This document shows, in pieces, positions 18,614 through 25,520 of a DNA stretch of 64,000 bases. The notes below the pieces were generated by a model that was not told where the DNA came from, ran no database searches, and was given only the letters and a program-made list of their open reading frames with translations. Within the stretch, counting starts at the first letter, position 1, and the number at the start of each line of letters is the position of its first letter. The position numbers and the translations under genes are program-made. Source of the DNA: Caviibacterium pharyngocola. Its GTDB lineage: Bacteria; Pseudomonadota; Gammaproteobacteria; Enterobacterales; Pasteurellaceae. Where the stretch lies: the NCBI RefSeq assembly GCF_002795405.1, contig NZ_PHGZ01000013.1, forward strand, positions 313,988-377,987, read 5' to 3'.

Positions 18614-20335
18614 GTGAATAAAGTCATTCAACGTCGCATTGTGCCGCAAGGCGAACGCGTTTGCGACGATCCGTTATTGGATCGTTTGTACCGTTCGCGG
18701 CAGGTCAAAAACACGCAACAATTAGACCGCACTTTAGCCGCGATGTTACCGCCGAATTTATTACTCGGAATGGAAAGTGCGGTGAATTTATTGCTTAATG
18801 CGCGAAAATTGCAGCAAAAAATCGTGATTGTCGGCGATTTTGATGCGGACGGCGCAACCAGCACGGCGTTAACCGTTTCCGCTTTGCGACGTTTAGGTTA
18901 TCACAATGTGGATTATCTTGTGCCGAACCGATTCGAGCAAGGTTACGGATTAAGCGTCGGTGTCGCCGAAGCCGCCTTGGAAAAGCAAGTCGAATTATTA
19001 ATCACCGTGGATAATGGCGTATCTTCTTTTGACGGCGTAGCCTTTTTAAAAGCGCGCGGCGTGAGCGTGATCATTACCGATCACCATTTGCCCGCCGACA
19101 CCTTGCCGAACGCCGATGCGATTGTGAATCCGAACTTAGCGCAATGCGGCTTTCCGTCCAAATCCTTGGCGGGCGTCGGCGTGGCGTTTTATGTAATGTT
19201 AGCGCTGCGGGCGAAATTGCGTGAAATCGGTGCATTTGACGGACAAACGCAGCCGAATCTTGCCGAATTGCTGGATTTAGTCGCACTCGGCACCATTGCC
19301 GATGTGGTTCCCTTGGATCAAAATAACCGTATTCTTGCTTATCAGGGCTTACAGCGAATTCGTTCCGAACATTGCTGTTGCGGTATTCGTGCCTTAGCCG
19401 AAGTGGCGAATCGCAATATTGCGCAATTCAGTGCTACGGATTTGGGCTTTTTTATCGGCCCGCGCTTAAATGCGGCGGGACGGTTGGATAATATGTCCGT
19501 CGGCGTGGAATTGTTGTTAACCGAGGATATGGCGACCGCGCGCGCCTTGGCGCTGGAGCTGGACGGTTTAAATCAAACCCGCAAAGAAATCGAACAAGGA
19601 ATGAAAGCGGAAGCCTTGGAAATTTGCCGAAAATTGACCGCACTTCAGCAAGAATTGCCGATGGGCATCGCACTTTATCAGGCGGACTGGCACCAAGGCG
19701 TGCTAGGCATTTTGGCTTCGCGCTTGAAAGATCGCTTTAATCGTCCGGTCATCGCCTTTGCCCAAGATCAAGAGGGCGTGCTAAAAGGCTCGGCGCGTTC
19801 CATCGAAGGCTTGCATATTCGTGATGCCTTGGAACGTATTCATTCCCGTTATCCGGAAATGATTTTGAAATTCGGCGGTCATTCGATGGCGGCGGGATTG
19901 AGTATTTACGAGAAAAATTTCGGCGATTTTCAGCGTATTTTTAATCAAACCGTTTGCGAATGGTTGGATGAGGAACAGCTGCGTGGCGTGATTTGGACGG
20001 ACGGCGAATTAACGCCGCAAAATATGACCTTACAAACGGCGGAAACCTTGAAATCGGCGGGGCCTTGGGGACAAGCCTTTCCCGAACCGATGTTTGACGG
20101 CGAATTTAAAGTGTTGCAGCAACGTTTAGTGGGCGAAAAACACCTGAAAATGATGGTGGAACCGAAACAGGGCGGACCTCTGCTGGACGCTATCGCCTTT
20201 AATGTGGATACGCGATATTATCCCGATTTATCGGTGCGCAACGCAAAATTAGCGTATAAATTGGACGTGAACGAATACCGCGGACAGCGTAGCGTGCAGT
20301 TATTGGTCGATTATATCGAACCGATGAGCAACTAA
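18614..20335 (+). CDS. recJ: Single-stranded-DNA-specific 5'-3' exonuclease RecJ
   Basis: DHH-family nuclease acting in recombination and mismatch repair. Motif I VGDFDADGATSTAL (about residue 75), TVDNG and the ITDHHLP motif supply metal-binding residues. The DHHA1 domain carries GGHSMAAG near residue 425. I prefer the GTG at 18614, preceded by GAAGG, because the product then begins like E. coli RecJ; a TTG at 18587 would add nine residues. The product is about 573 residues. Uptake signals occur inside the gene in both orientations. It lies between two periplasmic thiol oxidoreductase genes. Confidence 0.95.
   Translation: MNKVIQRRIVPQGERVCDDPLLDRLYRSRQVKNTQQLDRTLAAMLPPNLLLGMESAVNLLLNARKLQQKIVIVGDFDADGATSTALTVSALRRLGYHNVDYLVPNRFEQGYGLSVGVAEAALEKQVELLITVDNGVSSFDGVAFLKARGVSVIITDHHLPADTLPNADAIVNPNLAQCGFPSKSLAGVGVAFYVMLALRAKLREIGAFDGQTQPNLAELLDLVALGTIADVVPLDQNNRILAYQGLQRIRSEHCCCGIRALAEVANRNIAQFSATDLGFFIGPRLNAAGRLDNMSVGVELLLTEDMATARALALELDGLNQTRKEIEQGMKAEALEICRKLTALQQELPMGIALYQADWHQGVLGILASRLKDRFNRPVIAFAQDQEGVLKGSARSIEGLHIRDALERIHSRYPEMILKFGGHSMAAGLSIYEKNFGDFQRIFNQTVCEWLDEEQLRGVIWTDGELTPQNMTLQTAETLKSAGPWGQAFPEPMFDGEFKVLQQRLVGEKHLKMMVEPKQGGPLLDAIAFNVDTRYYPDLSVRNAKLAYKLDVNEYRGQRSVQLLVDYIEPMSN
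18775..18783 (+). repeat. DNA uptake signal sequence inside recJ
   Basis: AAGTGCGGT followed by GAATTT, matching the extended Haemophilus-type uptake signal (core plus AT-rich tail). An inverse copy lies about 50 bases upstream at 18726-18734. Confidence 0.85.
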
Positions 20336-20351
20336 AGGGCGAGTGAATCGA

Positions 20352-21023
20352 ATGCGACGGATAGTCTTTTTCATTATGTTATTGAGTATCGGCGGAATTG
20401 CCTCGGCAGACAATTCTGCGGATGTCGCGCCCGAACCTTCGCTCAAAATTTCACGTTTTGAAGACGGGCGGGATTATTTTTCCTATGAAGAACCCATCGC
20501 ATTGCCGCCGCGTCAAGATAAAAAAATTCCGATTCAATTCTTTTTTGATTACGATTGCCGCGTTTGCTCTGTCGCGCAAGATATTTTGAGTTTATACAGC
20601 CAAATTAACGCGGATAAAGTGGTATTCAGCGAAAATCCCGTCGCCACCGAACGCGCGAATACCACGGCGAATATTTTCTTTACCCTGCGTGCGCTTAATG
20701 CAGAAGCTGTTTCGGATTTGTTGTTGTTCGAAAGTTCCGAAAAGCCGCGTTATGTCGAATTGGAAAAATTTTCCAATTTATTGAATTGGTTGGCGGAACA
20801 ACAAGTTAACATTGACGAATTCAAAAAATTATACAATTCCGTCGGCGTGCGAGTTCAGGTGCGCGATGCGATCAAAATGACGGAAGATTACGGCGTGTTC
20901 ACCTATCCTTATGTGATTGTAGGCGGAAAATATGTGTTAACCGCCAGCACCTTATATAATGATGATTACAGTTTCGCCGTGTTGGATTTTTTAATTAATA
21001 AACTATCGCAAGAGAACAAATAA
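20352..21023 (+). CDS. DsbA-like periplasmic thioredoxin-fold protein
   Basis: About 223 residues with an N-terminal signal peptide ([18 protein letters not shown]) and a thioredoxin-like domain. The CxxC motif is CRVC ([11 protein letters not shown]) near residue 75, and a late TYPYVIVGG segment could supply the cis-Pro. This points to a periplasmic thiol oxidoreductase or a partner of DsbC, but it is divergent from classical DsbA. A GTG nine bases upstream (20343) is an alternative start. The stop overlaps the mtnN start by one base (TAATG). The substrate is unknown. Confidence 0.75.
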   Translation: MRRIVFFIMLLSIGGIASADNSADVAPEPSLKISRFEDGRDYFSYEEPIALPPRQDKKIPIQFFFDYDCRVCSVAQDILSLYSQINADKVVFSENPVATERANTTANIFFTLRALNAEAVSDLLLFESSEKPRYVELEKFSNLLNWLAEQQVNIDEFKKLYNSVGVRVQVRDAIKMTEDYGVFTYPYVIVGGKYVLTASTLYNDDYSFAVLDFLINKLSQENK

Positions 21024-21712
21024 TGAAAATTGGCATTGTCGGTGCTATGGCACAAGAAGTCGAAATTTTAGCGGATTTAATGCAAGATAAAACGGTTACC
21101 CAAGTGGCGAGCTGCACGATTTATCAAGGGCGAATCGCCGATAAAGACGTGGCGTTATTGCAATCCGGCATCGGGAAAGTCGCCGCTGCAATGGGCACTA
21201 CGGCATTATTGCACATTGCTGCGCCGGATATGGTGATTAACACGGGATCGGCGGGCGGGGTTGCTGCAGGATTAGCCGTCGGCGATGTGGTGATTTCTAC
21301 GGAAACCGCTTATCACGATGCGGACGTGACCGCGTTCGGTTATGCCAAAGGTCAGTTGCCGGCTTGTCCACCGACCTTCGTTTCGGACAAAAAATTGACC
21401 GCACTTGCCGCCGAAATTGCCGCAAGCCAAGGCAATCGAGTACATTACGGTTTAATTTGTTCCGGCGACAGTTTTATTCAAGGCGGCGAGCCGCTCGCCC
21501 GCATTAAAGCGGATTTTCCGCAAGTGATTGCCGTCGAAATGGAAGCCGCCGCGATCGCACAGGTTTGCCACGCGTTTAACCTGCCTTTTGTGGTGGTGCG
21601 CGCCGTTTCCGATGCCGGCGACGGCGAAGCGGGAATGTCTTTCGAAGAATTTTTGCCGCTTGCCGCAAAACAATCTTCCGCAATGGTGTTGGAAATGTTG
21701 AAGCGCTTATAA
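21023..21712 (+). CDS. mtnN: 5'-Methylthioadenosine/S-adenosylhomocysteine nucleosidase
   Basis: Hydrolyses methylthioadenosine and S-adenosylhomocysteine, detoxifying products of SAM use and supplying the precursor of autoinducer-2. The 229-residue protein (E. coli 232) has the N-terminal [13 protein letters not shown], the INTGSAGGV phosphorylase-fold motif, [10 protein letters not shown] with the ribose-binding Glu, and VSDAGDG with the catalytic Asp. It is translationally coupled to the upstream gene through TAATG and converges on nimR with only 10 bp between stops. Confidence 0.96.
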   Translation: MKIGIVGAMAQEVEILADLMQDKTVTQVASCTIYQGRIADKDVALLQSGIGKVAAAMGTTALLHIAAPDMVINTGSAGGVAAGLAVGDVVISTETAYHDADVTAFGYAKGQLPACPPTFVSDKKLTALAAEIAASQGNRVHYGLICSGDSFIQGGEPLARIKADFPQVIAVEMEAAAIAQVCHAFNLPFVVVRAVSDAGDGEAGMSFEEFLPLAAKQSSAMVLEMLKRL

Positions 21713-21722
21713 TTCGCGCCGC

Positions 21723-22136
21723 TTATTTCAACCGCACAAAATTCACCCCGCTGTGGCGTAATAGGGTGTTCATCAAATCGTCGCCGTTTTCAAAACGGTG
21801 ACATTTTCCTTTCAGCTGAATTAATTGAATACGCAGATGATCCAATTCGTGAATTCGTTTGGCAATTTCTTTAATGTGCCGATCCAACAGCGCATTTATT
21901 TCTTTTTCTTGTTCTTTCGTCGCGTTATCTAAATTGAGTAACATTTTGATTTCATTCAAAGAAATATCCAGACTGCGACAATAACAAATAAAAGACAGGC
22001 GTTTTAAATGCTCGTCGGTGTAAATACGAAAATTGCCGGCGGTGCGCTCGGCGGGCATTAATAAACCTTGTTTTTCATAAAATCGAACGGTTTCCACCGT
22101 GCAACCGACCACGTCGGCTAATTGACCTATTTTCAT
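21723..22136 (-). CDS. nimR: MerR-family nickel-responsive regulator NimR
   Basis: A 137-residue MerR-type activator with the winged HTH (about residues 1-70, CTVETVRFYEKQGLL) and a dimerising helix. It resembles the CadR/PbrR branch, but of the three metal-binding cysteines of that branch only Cys112 is kept. The Cys79-equivalent is Glu, and no Cys is found at the 119 position. The ATG at 22136 is preferred over the TTG at 22148. It is divergent from nikKLMQO, the arrangement known from the Haemophilus influenzae nickel regulator NimR. The intergenic region holds a 19-bp-spaced promoter with a dyad, typical of MerR control. Confidence 0.88.
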   Translation of the reverse strand: MKIGQLADVVGCTVETVRFYEKQGLLMPAERTAGNFRIYTDEHLKRLSFICYCRSLDISLNEIKMLLNLDNATKEQEKEINALLDRHIKEIAKRIHELDHLRIQLIQLKGKCHRFENGDDLMNTLLRHSGVNFVRLK

Positions 22137-22155
22137 TTTTTTACTCAATTTTCTA

Positions 22156-22186
22156 TTGACTCTGAAGTTACTTCATACTTTATCAT
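22156..22186 (+). promoter_or_regulatory. MerR-type promoter with NimR operator dyad for nikKLMQO
   Basis: The -35 TTGACT (22156-22161) and -10 TATCAT (22181-22186) are separated by 19 bases, the over-long spacer characteristic of MerR-activated promoters. Inside the spacer is the dyad GAAGT-T-ACTTC (22164-22174). This predicts that NimR bound to metal underwinds the spacer and activates the nik operon. Confidence 0.82.
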
Positions 22187-22219
22187 AAGTGCAATTATTA
22201 TAAAAAGGAGAAAATAAAA

Positions 22220-22903
22220 ATGAAAAAAAACGCATTGATTTTGATTGCACTTTTCGGCGCAACCCTTGCAAATGCGCATAATGTTTGGCTGGAACCGGCG
22301 AAAGGGCAAGCCGATCGCTATACGGTGAAATTCGGCCACGAAGAAACGGAAAGCTACCCGCAAGAAAAATTAAAAGCGGTGCGTTTGTTGGATAAACAAG
22401 GCGCATTACGTCCGGCGGAAATTCAATTTGAGCAGGGTGAAGCTTCTTTTAACGCAGCGGATACCTCATTGGTGTTTATTCGTTTTGATAACGGTGTGTG
22501 GTCTAAATTGCCAAGCGGAAAATATGTGGAAAAAACCAAACAAGAGGCGCCGGAAGCAGTGTTGAGTTTGAATCCGGTGAAATTGGGCAAGGCGATATTG
22601 ACTTGGGACGAACAAGCCTTTAAAGCACACGATATGGCATATGAATTGATCCCGCAGACGGAACCGAAAGCCGGACAGCCGCTCGATATTTTAGTTTTAG
22701 CGAACGGAAAACCCGCGCAAGGCATTAAACTTGGCTTGGGCGAAGATCATCCGTTTAATTTAACCGATGAAAAAGGTATTACGTCGTTCACGCCGGTTAA
22801 AGGCTATAATAAAGTTTGGGCGGAATTTGACGAAAAAGTGGCGGATAATCCGGATTATACCGAACGCAGTGTGGAATATTTACTGACTTTTGATGTGAAA
22901 TAA
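22220..22903 (+). CDS. nikK: Periplasmic nickel-transport component NikK (DUF4198)
   Basis: A 227-residue secreted protein of the DUF4198/NikK family, the periplasmic accessory of ECF-type nickel transporters. The signal peptide ends near ANA, giving mature HNVWLEP; an N-terminal histidine just after processing is common in this family and may contact the metal. It is the first gene of the nik operon, preceded by AAAGGAG, and its stop overlaps the nikL start as TAATG. Confidence 0.88.
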   Translation: MKKNALILIALFGATLANAHNVWLEPAKGQADRYTVKFGHEETESYPQEKLKAVRLLDKQGALRPAEIQFEQGEASFNAADTSLVFIRFDNGVWSKLPSGKYVEKTKQEAPEAVLSLNPVKLGKAILTWDEQAFKAHDMAYELIPQTEPKAGQPLDILVLANGKPAQGIKLGLGEDHPFNLTDEKGITSFTPVKGYNKVWAEFDEKVADNPDYTERSVEYLLTFDVK

Positions 22904-23409
22904 TGAAAATTTTCGCTATTTTAACCGCACTTTTAGGCGTTTTTTCCGCCCAATCCCTTTGGGCGCATAGTTTGTATTTGTTCGCCCAATACGACGGCAG
23001 TCGAATTAGTGGGAAAGCCTATTATTCGGATATGACGCCGGCGGCGGAAACCTATATCGAAGCGCATCCACAAGGAAACGATCAACAACTGATCGAAGGC
23101 AAAACTGATCTTGACGGGCGCTTTTCTTTGCCGGCGAACGGCGATTATGTTTATAAAGTAATCATCGAAGGCGCGGAAGGGCATAAGGCTTCGGTGATTG
23201 CCGATCGGGTGATCGCAGATCGAGCGAAAGACGATCAAATCCAAGATAATGCCTTGATGTTGGTACGCGAAGATATTGCGCGGTTAAAAGACAAAATGTA
23301 TCTACACGATATTCTCGGCGGAATCGGTTATATTTTCGGCATTATCGGCTTGTGGGCGTTATGGACGTCGCGCTCAAATAAGTCGTCTCAGAACAAGGAT
23401 AACCAATAA
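22903..23409 (+). CDS. nikL: Nickel-transport membrane component NikL
   Basis: A 168-residue protein with a signal peptide ending at LWA, so the mature protein starts with HSLYLF. A periplasmic domain follows, with one C-terminal transmembrane helix (about residues 138-156, GGIGYIFGIIGLWALW). This is the architecture of NikL/NikN-type accessory subunits that pair with CbiM-like proteins. It is coupled to nikK and nikM by one-base stop/start overlaps. Confidence 0.86.
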   Translation: MKIFAILTALLGVFSAQSLWAHSLYLFAQYDGSRISGKAYYSDMTPAAETYIEAHPQGNDQQLIEGKTDLDGRFSLPANGDYVYKVIIEGAEGHKASVIADRVIADRAKDDQIQDNALMLVREDIARLKDKMYLHDILGGIGYIFGIIGLWALWTSRSNKSSQNKDNQ

Positions 23410-24017
23410 TGCATTTATCGGAAGGGGTATTACATACGCCGACGCTTATTACGGGCGCGGCGCTTGCCGTGTCGGGCATCGCAATCGGATTGCGCACAAT
23501 GCGGCAAAGTCTATTACCGTTAACCGCGTTGTTTGCCGCCGCGTTTTTTGTCGCGGGAACCATTCACGTTCCCGTGGGAATCGGCAGCGTGCATTTGATT
23601 TTAAACGGAATGGCGGGTTTATTTCTCGGCTGGGCGGTTTTTCCGGCATTTTTGATTGCGTTGGTTTTACAAGTGTTATTTTTTTCTTTCGGCGGATTCG
23701 CCGTGTTAGGCGTGAATCTGTGCATAATGGCACTGCCTGCTGTTGTGGTGCATTATTTATTTCGCCGTTGGATGGTGGAGGATAATCGACGTAAGCAATT
23801 ACTTGCCGGTGTTGCGGCAGGAATTATCGGGGTTGGTGGCGCGGCAGTTCTTGCTTCCTTGGTTTTAACCTTAGACGGCGGTAGAGCTTATCAAGATTTG
23901 ATTTTCTTATTGATCATTTCGCATATTCCGGTGTTTTTGATCGATACGGCAGTTAGCGTCGCCGTGATTTTACTCTTGGCAAAAATGTACCCAATGGTGT
24001 TAAGTGCGACAAAATGA
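23409..24017 (+). CDS. nikM: Nickel ECF transporter substrate-binding subunit NikM (CbiM family)
   Basis: Integral membrane substrate-binding (S) component of an energy-coupling-factor nickel/cobalt transporter. It begins MHLSEGVL, the invariant N-terminal His motif that coordinates the metal in CbiM/NikM. About six hydrophobic helices follow in 202 residues, including a second conserved motif, HVPVGIGSVHLILNG, near residue 55. Nickel rather than cobalt is inferred from NimR and the hydrogenase genes; no cobalamin genes are present here. Confidence 0.93.
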   Translation: MHLSEGVLHTPTLITGAALAVSGIAIGLRTMRQSLLPLTALFAAAFFVAGTIHVPVGIGSVHLILNGMAGLFLGWAVFPAFLIALVLQVLFFSFGGFAVLGVNLCIMALPAVVVHYLFRRWMVEDNRRKQLLAGVAAGIIGVGGAAVLASLVLTLDGGRAYQDLIFLLIISHIPVFLIDTAVSVAVILLLAKMYPMVLSATK

Positions 24018-24664
24018 AATTTCTTGATTTTTTTCAACCGCACTTTCGCCTGATTTACATTTTTCTGATCAGCTTGTTCCTCAGCGCATTGACCTCGCGT
24101 TCGCTGCTTGTCGGGATTAATGCGCTGGCGTTCAGCATTTTTTTTCTTTTATTGCGACATCATTGTCTTTCCGTAACCGGTTATCTGAAACGCTGGTTAA
24201 AATTGAACCTATTCACCCTGTGCATTTGGTTAACCTTAAGTTGGCGAATTGATCAAGGTCATTTTCACCTTAATCCGCAAGGGATTGAACTGGCTTGGCT
24301 GATCAGTTTGCGAATGAATGCCATCCTTGGCATAATTTGGCTTTTTCTATTCAAAATGAACGATGTCCTTTTGTTGCAAGGTATCCGACGCTTGCCGTTG
24401 CCGGCAAAATTGATTCATCTGTTTGTGCTCACCTTGCGCTATATTGCTGTGCTTGGCGAGGTGCATCGCAAAATGGACATCGCAATGAAAGCACGCGGTT
24501 ATCAAGCCAAATGCAATCGCCGCACTTTATTTGTCACGGCGCAACGCGTCGCATTGTTGCTTATTCACGCCTTAATCAAAGCGGAAAGAAGCGAAATGGC
24601 GCTAAAAGCGCGCGGATTTCGTTTGCACGACGGAGAGAATGAGATAAAATCCGATTCACTATGA
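24014..24664 (+). CDS. nikQ: Nickel ECF transporter transmembrane subunit NikQ (CbiQ family)
   Basis: T component of the ECF transporter: 216 residues, with membrane helices in the first half and a cytoplasmic region that couples to the ATPase. The CbiQ-family coupling motifs are visible as AMKARGYQ near residue 157 and ALKARGFR near 196. It overlaps nikM and nikO by ATGA junctions, so the whole operon is translationally linked. Confidence 0.92.
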   Translation: MKFLDFFQPHFRLIYIFLISLFLSALTSRSLLVGINALAFSIFFLLLRHHCLSVTGYLKRWLKLNLFTLCIWLTLSWRIDQGHFHLNPQGIELAWLISLRMNAILGIIWLFLFKMNDVLLLQGIRRLPLPAKLIHLFVLTLRYIAVLGEVHRKMDIAMKARGYQAKCNRRTLFVTAQRVALLLIHALIKAERSEMALKARGFRLHDGENEIKSDSL

Positions 24665-25299
24665 ATATATTAGACGTCAATCAGTTACAGGTTATCCGCA
24701 ACGAACAAGCGATTTTTACCGATTTGTCTTTTTGTTTACAAGATCGGCAACGTTTGTTTTTGCAAGGCGACATCGGTAGCGGCAAATCCACGTTATTACA
24801 CAGCTTGCTCGGTTTTGTACCGCACGCTCAAGGCGAAATTCGCTGGTTCGGTCAACTTTGTCGGCAAGAACGGGATTTTGTTCCGCTACGCGGCGGACGC
24901 GTCGGCATTTGCTTTCAACATTCCGCCGACCAATTATTCGGCCCGACCGTCTTGGATGACGTGGCTTTCGGCCCGTTGAATCAAGGCTTAAACAAAAACC
25001 AAGCCTATGACATCGCCTTGCGTCAATTAGAACGCTTAGATATTACGCGCCTGAAAGATCGCTCCGTCAACACCTTATCCGGCGGCGAACAAAATTTCAC
25101 TGCCTTAGCCGGCGTACTCTCAATGCAACCGCAAGTGTTATTGCTAGACGAACCGACTAACGGATTGGACGCCAAAAATATCGCAAAACTCACCGCACTT
25201 TTACGCGAATTATCCTTACCGATGATCATCGCTTCGCACGATCAAGTCTTTATTAGCACCTTAACTGACCCGAACAGGGATTTATCTTTGCAGTTTTAA
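24661..25299 (+). CDS. nikO: Nickel ECF transporter ATPase NikO (CbiO family)
   Basis: ATP-binding subunit that powers nickel import. It has Walker A GDIGSGKST (about residue 36), the signature LSGGEQ (about 139), Walker B VLLLDEPTNGLD (about 159) and the switch His in ASHDQVF. At 212 residues it is compact compared with typical CbiO proteins of about 270 aa and lacks the usual C-terminal extension. It is the last gene of nikKLMQO. Confidence 0.93.
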   Translation: MNILDVNQLQVIRNEQAIFTDLSFCLQDRQRLFLQGDIGSGKSTLLHSLLGFVPHAQGEIRWFGQLCRQERDFVPLRGGRVGICFQHSADQLFGPTVLDDVAFGPLNQGLNKNQAYDIALRQLERLDITRLKDRSVNTLSGGEQNFTALAGVLSMQPQVLLLDEPTNGLDAKNIAKLTALLRELSLPMIIASHDQVFISTLTDPNRDLSLQF

Positions 25300-25477
25300 G
25301 TGGCGGATTGGCTGACTACTTTGTTATTCCGCTGAATTTCTTCTTTGTTTTGTGTAAATGATAAATTTATAGCTAAAATTTTTCATCAAAAAATTAGTTT
25401 TTATTTTTTAGGTCATTTTTTTTCATTTTATACATTTGAAAATTATTTTTATTTGTAATTTGCTTTATTTTTCTTTA
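25300..25477. other. AT-rich spacer between nikO and the receptor gene
   Basis: About 180 bases, very rich in A and T, without a plausible gene. A seven-pair A/T-only hairpin near 25378-25396, followed by a T-rich run, might weakly terminate the nik operon. The rest probably holds the promoter for the downstream receptor, though I could not assign clear -35/-10 boxes. Confidence 0.4.
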
Positions 25478-25498
25478 TTATTTTTCGTCGAAAAATAA
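25478..25498. promoter_or_regulatory. Perfect 21-bp palindrome before the metal receptor gene
   Basis: Ten-base arms TTATTTTTCG and CGAAAAATAA flank a single central T. It ends 22 bases before the receptor ATG and just upstream of its AGAGG ribosome-binding site. This suggests an operator for a metal regulator or an mRNA hairpin that limits translation. It does not match the NimR dyad or the canonical Fur or NikR consensus as I know them. Confidence 0.6.
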
Positions 25499-25520
25499 GT
25501 GGTATTCTTAAGAGGAAAAA

